From the NCBI RefSeq assembly GCF_000427095.1, contig NC_021487.1, positions 1,689,949-1,753,948 of the forward strand: a stretch of 64,000 nt of DNA, read 5' to 3'. This document shows, one piece after another, positions 7,519 to 15,049 of the stretch (positions are counted from its first letter, which is position 1; each line of letters starts with the position of its first letter). The notes beneath the pieces were generated by a model. It did not search any database. It saw only the letters and a program-made list of their open reading frames with translations, and was not told the DNA's origin. This stretch comes from Chthonomonas calidirosea T49. GTDB taxonomy: Bacteria > Armatimonadota > Chthonomonadetes > Chthonomonadales > Chthonomonadaceae. The position numbers and the translations under genes were made by a program.

Positions 7519-8312
7519 GGCAGTGTCTCGTGGAAGGAGGGGCGCCGCTTCTCAAGAAATGCGCGAAAACCCTCCCTAGCCTCGGCGCTCATACGACGCT
7601 CTATTAAATAGAAGACCGTTATGTCGGCCGTCTCCGCCATGGGGAAGGTCGCCGGCGAAAAACCTTGAAGATGCAACAGCAGTCGCTTCACGGCCGCAAT
7701 GGCCTCCGGCCCGCACTGAAGAATGGCTTCGACTTTACGCTCTATGGCCTCATCGAGAGCGTTTGGCATTGCGACCTGCTGTACCAAACCGATGCGTAAA
7801 GCCTCCGTTGCCGTAATACGCTCCCCGGTCACGAACAGAGCTCTTGCCGTGCCTAGCCCCACCTTTTGAACCACCCAGGGCGCAATGGTGGCCGGTATCA
7901 GGCCGATGCGCACCTCGCTAAACGCAAAAAACGCCTCCTCCGCAGCGATGGCAATATCGCATACGGCCGCAAGCCCCGCCCCGCCCCCTATAGCCGCCCC
8001 ATGCACCCGCGCAATGGTAACTCCGGGGAAATTGCCGATCGCCTGAAACATCTGTTGTAGCGCCATAGCCTGCGCCCGTTGCGTGTCAAAATCGGCCTCC
8101 GTAAGGCGCTGCATCTCCTCAATATCGGCCCCGGCACAAAACGCGGGGCCTTCGCCCCGTAGCACCACCACACGCGCCTTGCCTGCCAACCGATGAAAAG
8201 TCCGCGTCAGCGCCGTGCTCAGCTCACTGTTTAAAGCGTTACGCACCTTCGGACGGTTGAGCGTAACCGTCGCAAGCGCCCCACGTTGTTCTATCCGCAA
8301 AAAGGCTCTCAT
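7515..8312 (-). CDS. liuC: Enoyl-CoA hydratase/isomerase family, probably methylglutaconyl-CoA hydratase
   Basis: A 265-residue crotonase-fold protein. The oxyanion-hole segments are FCAGADIEEM (about 58-67) and GGGAGLAAVCDIAIA (about 104-118). EVRIGLIPATIAPWVV near 126-141 has the proline-alanine-threonine pattern seen in 3-methylglutaconyl-CoA hydratases. It would hydrate methylglutaconyl-CoA to HMG-CoA, the substrate of the lyase four genes downstream. It is the first gene of the minus-strand operon and overlaps the biotin carboxylase start by four bases. No obvious promoter could be fixed in the 170 bases before it. Confidence 0.85.
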   Translation of the reverse strand: MRAFLRIEQRGALATVTLNRPKVRNALNSELSTALTRTFHRLAGKARVVVLRGEGPAFCAGADIEEMQRLTEADFDTQRAQAMALQQMFQAIGNFPGVTIARVHGAAIGGGAGLAAVCDIAIAAEEAFFAFSEVRIGLIPATIAPWVVQKVGLGTARALFVTGERITATEALRIGLVQQVAMPNALDEAIERKVEAILQCGPEAIAAVKRLLLHLQGFSPATFPMAETADITVFYLIERRMSAEAREGFRAFLEKRRPSFHETLP

Positions 8313-8483
8313 ATCCCTTGTTTCGCTTTCTACATCTCATCGTGCACCCCATTTTTGTTGTTATGTTCTCTCTTTACCAGCTTTTCTCCTGCACTCCTCA
8401 AGCTTCCACCGCCATCACCCCGGCCCTTGAATCTTTTTGCTAAAATAGGAGACAAAATTCTACTATATGGAGGACGAATAACG

Positions 8484-9245
8484 ATGGCTCGCTCGTTGCA
8501 CAACCGGTTTGAAGGAGCGTTCGACCGTGCGCTTCAACCGCTCTATCGCCCCCTCTGCCGCTATGCAGCCAGGCGCGTCGGCACACAAGACGCGGAAGAC
8601 GTTGTCCAAGAAGCGCTTCTCGCCGCTTGGAATGCGCGGGACGACCGCGACGTCATTCCACCCCCCTCCGAATTCCTTGCTTGGCTTCGCCGGTTTGTGG
8701 ACTACGCCTGTGCCAGTTACCTTCGACGGCGCTTTCTCCATCCCGTCGAAACGCTCACGGAAGCGCAAGAACAGACCATCGAGCAGCGTCCGGCCCCTCC
8801 ACCCCTTACCGAACTGCTTCTCCGCTATCGTCAAGAGCTTTATCGCCTCCTTCAGACGGTGCCCCTCACCCAACGCCAACACTTTTGCCTCAGCGCTTGG
8901 CTTAACGGTCAAAGCCAGTTCCAGATCGCCGCTACCCTTCGGGTTGACCCCAAAACCGTGTGGGAGCACCTCGATGCCGCCACGCGCAAACTTAGCCGTG
9001 CGGCAAAAACGGAACAGATCGCCATCCTCGAAGTCTACTATGCCGAGGTTCACCGCCCCATCTACCAAGCCCCTGAAACCGTGGGCGCACGCCTCGCACG
9101 CGAAAAACTCGCCGCTTATACCCCCCATTCCTCCCCTAAAGCCTCACGCCCTACCGCAAAAGCCAAGCCCTCTTCCTCTACGAAAAGGCAGGACTCGGTT
9201 CAGCAGACGAAGAATATTCCGTCCAAACGAGCATCAAGGAGGTAG
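8484..9245 (+). CDS. ECF-like sigma-70 factor with basic C-terminal tail
   Basis: A 253-residue sigma factor. Region 2 lies near residues 14-90 with YAARRVGTQDAEDVVQEALL; region 4 lies near 130-172 with LTQRQHFCLSAWLNGQSQFQ and a helix-turn-helix. After region 4 comes a tail of about 60 residues rich in Ser, Lys, Pro and Ala, unusual for ECF factors. The start at 8484 has TGGAGGA ten bases upstream; the longer frame from 8286 is rejected. The stop is followed after two bases by the ATG of the MDR dehydrogenase, so they are one transcript. No anti-sigma factor is adjacent. Whether it controls its own operon is not visible. Confidence 0.85.
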   Translation: MARSLHNRFEGAFDRALQPLYRPLCRYAARRVGTQDAEDVVQEALLAAWNARDDRDVIPPPSEFLAWLRRFVDYACASYLRRRFLHPVETLTEAQEQTIEQRPAPPPLTELLLRYRQELYRLLQTVPLTQRQHFCLSAWLNGQSQFQIAATLRVDPKTVWEHLDAATRKLSRAAKTEQIAILEVYYAEVHRPIYQAPETVGARLAREKLAAYTPHSSPKASRPTAKAKPSSSTKRQDSVQQTKNIPSKRASRR

Positions 9246-9247
9246 CG

Positions 9248-10285
9248 ATGCCCAAAGAGATTGTTACGAAAACCGGTGAAGCCTTTTGGTTCCGCGAGTA
9301 CACCCTTCCCCCCCTTCAAAACGACGAGGTGCGCATTCAGGTTACTTTCGCCGCCCCTAAACACGGAACTGAACTAAAGGCGATCACCGGCAGCGTTTTT
9401 GACCGCAAGCGGTGGGACAAAACGCTGCGCATCTTCCTACCGAAAGAGGAACCTACTTCGCCGCCCACCGAACGCACTATCGGTAATATGGTGGTGGGAA
9501 CGGTTATCGAGGTGGGAGCCAACGTCGAACGGTGGAAGGTTGGCGACCAGGTGTTCGGATACGGCCCCGTACGCGAAATCCATCAGGCCAAAGAAACCCA
9601 TTGGCATGCCCTCGGTACCCTCAGCCCAAGCGATGCCGTCTGCACCGATCCGGCGCATGTAGCCTTCGTGGCCGTGCGCGACGGTAACATCCGCGTCGGC
9701 GACGATGTGGCTATCTTCGGTTTAGGGGCCATCGGCCAGATGGCCGTACAGGTAGCCAGAGTTGCCGGAGCACATGCCGTTTTTGGCGTAGATCCCCTCG
9801 CCATTCGGCGAGACTGCGCCGAGCTTTATGGCGCTAAGGCCACCTTCGACCCCACCGTCTGCGACGTGGGCTTGGCGATTAAACAGGCCACAAACGGTTG
9901 CGGTGTCGATGTCTCTGTGGAAACCTCTGGCAGCGCCTCAGCCCTTCACGAGGCCATCCGCTGCCTCCGCCAATGTGGAACCGTTGTGCATGTGCCCTGG
10001 GGCCCTCAGAACGCGACCGACCTCCACCTCGACGAAGAGTTTCACCTCAATCGTCCAACTATCGTTGGCAGCCAAGCTTGGGAGGGTTGGGGCAACCCCG
10101 ATCGCTCTTACCCTCTGTGGACTCCGCAACGCGCTTTTGAAACCACGATAGAGCTATTTCGCCGAAAACTCCTCTCCGGTGCAGGCGTCGTAAACCCCAT
10201 TCTCTCCTTTGCCGATGCTCCTTCTACCTTGGCCGAACTCTTTCACCACCCGGAACAGACGATCAAAGTCGGCATTCAATTTTGA
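9248..10285 (+). CDS. MDR-family (alcohol dehydrogenase-like) oxidoreductase, zinc ligands missing
   Basis: A 345-residue medium-chain dehydrogenase/reductase. The Rossmann NAD(P) site is VAIFGLGAIGQMAVQVARVAG near residues 154-173 (read with its core GLGAIG). Where classical alcohol dehydrogenases have a zinc-ligand Cys and GHE motif, this one has PKHGTELK near 37-44 and IGNMVVGTV near 78-86, so the catalytic zinc site seems absent. It is closer in style to BchC-like or quinone-reductase-like members. SAGGAGGTAGCG-type spacing to the upstream sigma stop shows coupling. The substrate is unknown. A sugar or polyol role is possible in this saccharolytic context but is only a guess. Confidence 0.8.
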   Translation: MPKEIVTKTGEAFWFREYTLPPLQNDEVRIQVTFAAPKHGTELKAITGSVFDRKRWDKTLRIFLPKEEPTSPPTERTIGNMVVGTVIEVGANVERWKVGDQVFGYGPVREIHQAKETHWHALGTLSPSDAVCTDPAHVAFVAVRDGNIRVGDDVAIFGLGAIGQMAVQVARVAGAHAVFGVDPLAIRRDCAELYGAKATFDPTVCDVGLAIKQATNGCGVDVSVETSGSASALHEAIRCLRQCGTVVHVPWGPQNATDLHLDEEFHLNRPTIVGSQAWEGWGNPDRSYPLWTPQRAFETTIELFRRKLLSGAGVVNPILSFADAPSTLAELFHHPEQTIKVGIQF

Positions 10286-10436
10286 GGAGCATATAGTCTT
10301 CTAGTATCCTCGATAGCGCATTGAAGTAGCATAAGGCGCCGCAATGCCCGCCGACATTCCCTGAAATGCCTCTTGCTCTGGCTGCGGCGCCGTCCGTCTA
10401 TGTGCTGTTCAGCAAATGAAGTCGATCCGCTATCTC

Positions 10437-11378
10437 TTAATCCATTGGGTCTACCACAAAGATCACATGAAAGCGATCCAGAAAGCCATCGCGCGCGTTC
10501 AGCCTTGCCAGACGCTCCGCGTCGGCCTGACTTAGCACCACGTCGGCGTGGACCGGCGAGTTCGATCCACCGATCGCCCGAAGAATTAGCGGATGGGAAC
10601 CCGCCTCCGGCAGCTGACGTGCCTGCGCGATGCTATGGGCATAAACCACAATGCCGTGCTCGATAACGAAGTTGGGGTCTGCATAGACCGTTCCCCAGAC
10701 CTCCGTGCCGTCGGCGGCGTAGATTTTCGGCGACATATCTCGCTGCACCCGATAGCCTCGTGCATCAATAATAACGGATGTATAGGGTGTGCTATCTTCG
10801 TCAACTTGCGGCCGAACACTCGGCAACGGGGTACTAGGAGCGGGCACCGCCTCTGTTCCCAGAGTCCCCCTATCGCCGTTATCGGATGTCCCCTCACGCT
10901 GGGGCACCAAAGCTGAACGAAAAGCTTCCGCTACGCTCCCGTTGCCGTAGAGGGGCGCCGCCATGGTCACCTCTACCATGGAATCGCGTCCCTCACGAAT
11001 ACGCCGTTCCGAAATGAAACGAGGGTGATGTAGCAGCCCCTCCACCTCTGCGCGAATGGTGGCATCACGCGCCATATACTCCTGGCCGGTGGTCACGGCG
11101 TCTATGTGCACGTGATGGATGGCCATCAGCAGGTTACGCATGGCGTCAAGGATGGCGTAGTCGCGCGCCTTGAGATAGGCCACGGCATCGTTGGAGACGT
11201 TATTGGGAATCGCTCCGAGCCCAATGGCGTAGATGGTGTTCTCCGTCCAGTCTATGGAGCCATGCGGCCCCACACGTTCGATATCGTCATCGGCGCGCCG
11301 TGAGGCGGCGTAAAGACCCACCGGCACCACGAGCAGGCCGGCGAGCAAAATAGAGAGCAGACAACGTCCTCTTTGCAT
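10437..11378 (-). CDS. LPP20/FlgP-like exported protein
   Basis: A 313-residue exported protein with signal peptide (residues 1-25, cut after YAASR or near it). The core (about 40-150), with ARDYAILDAMRNLLMAIHHV and then a glycine- and charge-rich region, resembles LPP20/FlgP outer-membrane proteins. A Pro/Ser linker (about 170-195) leads to a C-terminal domain beginning TSVIIDARGYRVQRDMSPKI, which is clearly paralogous to the C-terminus of the FlgO-like protein at 12600-14021 (LLVDARNMPVQRDMSLRI). It is third in a minus-strand operon. Its start has AAAGGAGTG upstream but lies 92 bases inside the previous frame, which is suspicious for an indel there. Location is probably the outer membrane or periplasm. 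Confidence 0.7.
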   Translation of the reverse strand: MQRGRCLLSILLAGLLVVPVGLYAASRRADDDIERVGPHGSIDWTENTIYAIGLGAIPNNVSNDAVAYLKARDYAILDAMRNLLMAIHHVHIDAVTTGQEYMARDATIRAEVEGLLHHPRFISERRIREGRDSMVEVTMAAPLYGNGSVAEAFRSALVPQREGTSDNGDRGTLGTEAVPAPSTPLPSVRPQVDEDSTPYTSVIIDARGYRVQRDMSPKIYAADGTEVWGTVYADPNFVIEHGIVVYAHSIAQARQLPEAGSHPLILRAIGGSNSPVHADVVLSQADAERLARLNARDGFLDRFHVIFVVDPMD

Positions 11379-12591
11379 GAAAAGACACTCCTTTCCTTAA
11401 AGAATAAGGCCCCCGAACTGCCGAAGAGGGCGCCTCGCGCGGGACCTGATAGACGAGAGACGCCCCCTGCATAGACACAAGTTTTAACGGAAGCCCCGGA
11501 ATCTGGCCGAGGCGCAACGCCACATCCTGAGTAGCTAAACATGACCGAAAGATAATATCGTAGCTGCCTGCTTGATGCTGCCGCCGAAGGATATCGCAGA
11601 ACCCACGCATGCCCTCTAGGGCCTCGCACAGTCGGCTCTCCTTAGCCCCAGCCAACCCGATGACGCGCAGCGCTACCGGATGGCCGTCCATGCGTTCTTT
11701 AGCCCAGCGCGCCGGTATCTCCTGGGTAAACAGCGTACGGCTCTGTTGCATCAACGTATCCACCGCGTTCTGAGCGGCCTGCTCGGCCGCCAGAGCATCG
11801 CTTTGAAAACTAACCCCCTTCGCTTCCGCCTGAGCCACAAACAGCGTCTCCAGGCTCCAAGGAGAGACGGCTTCAAGGGTCAGATGCGCCTGATAGACGG
11901 CCACCACATCGCCTACATGATAGGGGCTTTGCGCATCGCCAAGCCGCACGGCCGGAACGAGCTGCAATTGGCCCCGCAACACGATATCGGCCGGCAAAGT
12001 CTCCGCCAAATCGTAGCCGGCCGACCGCAGGCGCAGCTCCAGCTCTTGCTGAGCCACTTGGGCACAATCCGGCGCTGTCGGGCAGGCGATCTTCACCAAG
12101 AGACGGGGGTTGCCAAGGTCGTTGTAGGCATCGCGAATATCGCCAAGCGATTGAATGGTGGAAAGCTTTGCCACATCGGCCTCGATCTGCAGACAGAGGA
12201 GGCGTCCGTTCGGGCCAGGAGCGATCGACTCCACATGCACCGATTCAGGAACCAGACGCCACGAACGGATGAAACCTGCCGTTTGATTCTCCACCTCGTC
12301 ATGCAGAGTGCGATAGTTCTCCCCGAAAGTACGCGCCCGAATGAAGACCCCCGTTGCCATCTCCACCGCATTGCGCTTGGCGTCCCAAATGGCCTCCTCC
12401 TCGGCGGCAGCTCCATCTATCCCTAAAGGTGCCATTCCGGATGCGATGACATGTACAAGGCCGACGTCCTCCTTGGTGGTGGACAGAGAAGACGCCGGTT
12501 TTGAAGCGCCCGGAGCCGGAACCGTTGCGGGCGCTGTCTCTCCTTGAAGCCATAAGTGCATACCGACGAAAATCGGAAATAGACAGAGCAT
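11287..12591 (-). CDS. FlgT-like envelope protein (3' end possibly frameshifted)
   Basis: A 434-residue exported protein. The N-terminal signal is weakly defined (MLCLFPIFVGMHLWLQG). VIASGMAPLGIDGAAAEEEA starts a FlgT N-terminal-like domain (about 48-140) with NYRTLHDEVENQTAGFIRSW. It is followed by a domain with LGNPRLLVKIACPTAPD and a third domain near 300-400. FlgT belongs to the H-ring of Vibrio flagella; the domain also occurs outside flagella. The last 30 residues are Arg-rich and overlap the next gene by 92 bases. Removing one base from the C5 run at 11410-11414 would end the frame around 11398, just before the next ribosome site, so the tail is doubtful. Confidence 0.65.
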   Translation of the reverse strand: MLCLFPIFVGMHLWLQGETAPATVPAPGASKPASSLSTTKEDVGLVHVIASGMAPLGIDGAAAEEEAIWDAKRNAVEMATGVFIRARTFGENYRTLHDEVENQTAGFIRSWRLVPESVHVESIAPGPNGRLLCLQIEADVAKLSTIQSLGDIRDAYNDLGNPRLLVKIACPTAPDCAQVAQQELELRLRSAGYDLAETLPADIVLRGQLQLVPAVRLGDAQSPYHVGDVVAVYQAHLTLEAVSPWSLETLFVAQAEAKGVSFQSDALAAEQAAQNAVDTLMQQSRTLFTQEIPARWAKERMDGHPVALRVIGLAGAKESRLCEALEGMRGFCDILRRQHQAGSYDIIFRSCLATQDVALRLGQIPGLPLKLVSMQGASLVYQVPREAPSSAVRGPYSLRKGVSFHAKRTLSALYFARRPARGAGGSLRRLTARR

Positions 12592-12599
12592 AGGCCCTT

Positions 12600-14021
12600 C
12601 TACCTATCGGCATCCACAAGGATGCAGACGTTCCAGTTCCATAGGAAGTGATCGCGCCGATCCTCGGCCAAAATACGATCGGCATCGGTGCGAGAGATAA
12701 TAATGTCATCCCCCTGTACCCGCAGTGCAACCACCCGCATGGGGTGCACGCCGGCGCGACGCGTTTCGGCCGATGTGTGGGCGTAAGAGGCCGTCCCCTC
12801 CACATCCACAAAATCGGGGTCGGGCATGTGTTCGGGCGGAGGATAGACCAGTCGCCCATCCTCATCCAAAATGCGCAAGCTCATGTCCCGTTGCACCGGC
12901 ATATTGCGTGCGTCTACCAACAAGCCGGTGTATTGGGGAGATGCCGTCTCGGCAGAAGCTCTCAAAGCCGAAGAAGGTACGGTGGCAGCCACAATAGGTT
13001 CCGAATCCGCCTCTGAAGGAGCTCCTGGTGCCCGCGACACAATCGTCCTCACAAAAAGCCACGTGGCCGGGTCTTGCGGGCGCAACGGCTCGCTCGGCAT
13101 CCAAAGCCCTTGTGCCAGCGCCGTATTCACGTAAGGGCGTGCCCAATAGGGGATTGCGCCCCCATCCACAAGCTGAGCGACCTCACGCCCCATGTCCGAT
13201 ATCTGGTCAGGAGGAATAAGGGCGCGCACGACGGCAACAAGCGTGCGAAGACGCGAAACCGCAGCGTTCGGATGAGTCATCGTAAAAGACACTTTCCCAA
13301 AGCGCTGCAGATAGCGCACCAGCTCCCCCTCGGTCACCACCTGATCATCGGGAGGCTGCGCCACTGCAGAGGAGGGAGACGGCTGAGACGATGGCGAACT
13401 GAGAGATCCCTGCGCGATCGCTGTGTCCGATCCGATAGCAGGAGAATCGGATATGGTGCGTAGCTGTAAAGAACGATTCTCCGCGTCGGAGTCGAGCTGC
13501 AGATCTTTCCCCGTAAGGCGCAGGTGTAAAAGACGAGCCAAACGGTTCACGAGCCCCAAAATATCGTCTGCAGGGCCGGCCACGTTAGCGGCTCCGCCCG
13601 GGCTAACGCGCCCCGTGTCCACGTTGAGCAGGCGCACGTTCAAAATGAGGCGATTGCCCACCTGCAGGTAGCTGCCGACGATAAGATGGTTTGCTCCAAC
13701 AAGTCGCCCAACCTTTTGAACTTGCGGCTCGGTCAGCCCGGTCGCCTGCAGTTTTAACTCCGTTAACACACGGCTTATCTCGTCCCGCTCCACCATGTGC
13801 AGAATGGGGGATTGGGCCAGATCGGTCAGTAGCGTATCGGCCAAGAAGCGGCCGAAATCCTTGTCTTTTCCGGAAAAGTCGGCTACGGCAATAATGAGTT
13901 CGGACGCATCGGCGCGAGGGGTTGGCGCCACCGTATTAGGAGGGCTCGCGAGGGCGACCGCGAAAAGCCCGCAAAGCAGCGCCAAGCCGATGCCGCAAGG
14001 GAAGATAGGCCACCGTGGCAT
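12600..14021 (-). CDS. FlgO/CsgG-like exported protein with C-terminal domain shared with the LPP20-like protein
   Basis: A 473-residue exported protein. A signal peptide (about 1-26) precedes IAVADFSGKDKDFGRFLADT and LGANHLIVGSYLQ-type sequence (here VGANHLIVGSYLQVGNRLIL), typical of FlgO/CsgG domains (about 38-140). A Pro/Ser linker follows. A segment near 280-330 with IPYWARPYVNTALAQGLW resembles an S-layer-homology repeat. The C-terminus (about 375-473) is paralogous to that of the third gene. ATG at 14021 with AAAGGAGAATCC upstream is preferred over 14063. It is first in a three-gene minus operon. In Vibrio, FlgO, FlgP and FlgT sit at the outer membrane; here no other flagellar gene is seen. 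Confidence 0.72.
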   Translation of the reverse strand: MPRWPIFPCGIGLALLCGLFAVALASPPNTVAPTPRADASELIIAVADFSGKDKDFGRFLADTLLTDLAQSPILHMVERDEISRVLTELKLQATGLTEPQVQKVGRLVGANHLIVGSYLQVGNRLILNVRLLNVDTGRVSPGGAANVAGPADDILGLVNRLARLLHLRLTGKDLQLDSDAENRSLQLRTISDSPAIGSDTAIAQGSLSSPSSQPSPSSAVAQPPDDQVVTEGELVRYLQRFGKVSFTMTHPNAAVSRLRTLVAVVRALIPPDQISDMGREVAQLVDGGAIPYWARPYVNTALAQGLWMPSEPLRPQDPATWLFVRTIVSRAPGAPSEADSEPIVAATVPSSALRASAETASPQYTGLLVDARNMPVQRDMSLRILDEDGRLVYPPPEHMPDPDFVDVEGTASYAHTSAETRRAGVHPMRVVALRVQGDDIIISRTDADRILAEDRRDHFLWNWNVCILVDADR

Positions 14022-14564
14022 GCTGGATTCTCCTTTCTGAAAGCGCTCTTGGAGCGCAAGCATCTTGCTTGCACGAAAGTAACCAGAGAAAGCGCTCTAG
14101 AGCCCGCCTTCACTGTGAACTTTTAGGATTCTGCGCTTGGCCGTCCTTGTTCTATCTGAAACGAACAGCGGTCAAGCAAGTGACACGACGCATCGAAATT
14201 TTCGGCTAGTGCGCACCAGGCGCACTACAAAGTATCCTGGCGTTCAGCACGCAAGCAGATTCATTCGAATTTTAGTCTCTTCCTATGCGCTATTATATCT
14301 CCTTTTCAACAAAACATCATGTGCTATTTTGCAAAATTCAATGCGAACGACCTGTTTATAAGCAGGAATCGAGGGGCCGATCCCCGAATGTATTTGTGTG
14401 CTTCGTGTGCAGCCGTGGATGCAAAACCGTCATGCCCTAAGGAAAGGGGTCTTATCGTCAACAAAAGGCCAGGTTCTGGGCAATATCTTTTCTGCATCCT
14501 AATTCTCCACCCGCGCCCCCGTGACGTGGCCGTAGAAGTAGTAAAGAAAGCGAGGTGCAGTAGG
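14022..14564. other. Long intergenic region between the FlgO-like gene and a receiver gene
   Basis: About 540 bases between divergent genes. On the minus strand TATAAT (14292-14297) could be a -10 element for the FlgO-like operon, but no good -35 is visible and the leader would be about 270 bases. On the plus strand open frames here lack ribosome sites and read as noise. I see no RNA gene or clear repeat. Confidence 0.4.
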
Positions 14565-15007
14565 ATGGCCGAGACGCCGCTTGCATCACGCACGTTGCTG
14601 GTGGTAGATGATGATCGACAACAAACCGATCTCCTCCGGCAACTTATCTCGCGGCACGGCTATCGAGTCCTTGCCGTGAGAAGCGCCCAAGAAGCGCTCG
14701 ATCTTATCCGATGCTCCACGGAATCGATCGATCTCGTAATTACCGACATCACCATGCCGGATATGACAGGGCTCGAGTTGGCCCAGCGACTTCTCATAGA
14801 ACGCCCTGAACTGCCCATCATTCTCGTGAGCGGAATAGGGATAGAGAGCGAAAGCACCGACCTTGAGGGACAGGGCTTTGGCTTCGAGACGAAGGCCCAA
14901 TCGCTGCCCCCAACGTCGTGGATAGACTGCAAAAACCCTATAGAAGTCGTCAACTGCTAAGCCGTATCGAGCGGATTTTGGAGGAACGAAAACACACCGA
15001 TAACTAG
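14565..15007 (+). pseudogene. Response regulator receiver, frameshifted
   Basis: The frame from ATG 14565 (GAGGTG upstream) encodes a receiver with DDDR near residue 15, phospho-acceptor Asp in LVITDITMPDMTG near 59 and Ser in ILVSGIG, then stops at 14960 without the conserved Lys-Pro. That motif exists one frame over: codons to the stop at 15005-15007 read LQKPYRSRQLLSRIERILEE. Adding one base to the C5 run at 14907-14911 joins the two parts into about 147 residues. This is either a sequencing or assembly indel or a true loss of function. The intact product would be a single-domain receiver, without a DNA-binding output. It is 42 bases before PBP1A. Confidence 0.75.
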
Positions 15008-15013
15008 CATCTC

Positions 15014-15043
15014 TTGACAGTTTATGCCTCCTTCGCGAATAAT
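15014..15043 (+). promoter_or_regulatory. Possible promoter giving a leaderless PBP1A message
   Basis: TTGACA (15014-15019) and AATAAT (15038-15043) are 18 bases apart. Transcription would begin about seven bases later, at the ATG at 15050. No ribosome site precedes that ATG, which fits a leaderless message but does not prove it. Confidence 0.4.
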
Positions 15044-15049
15044 GTCTGT

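Noticed and set aside
14319-14564. Upstream extension of the receiver frame
   Set aside because: No similarity to receivers and no ribosome site; ATG 14565 fits the domain start.
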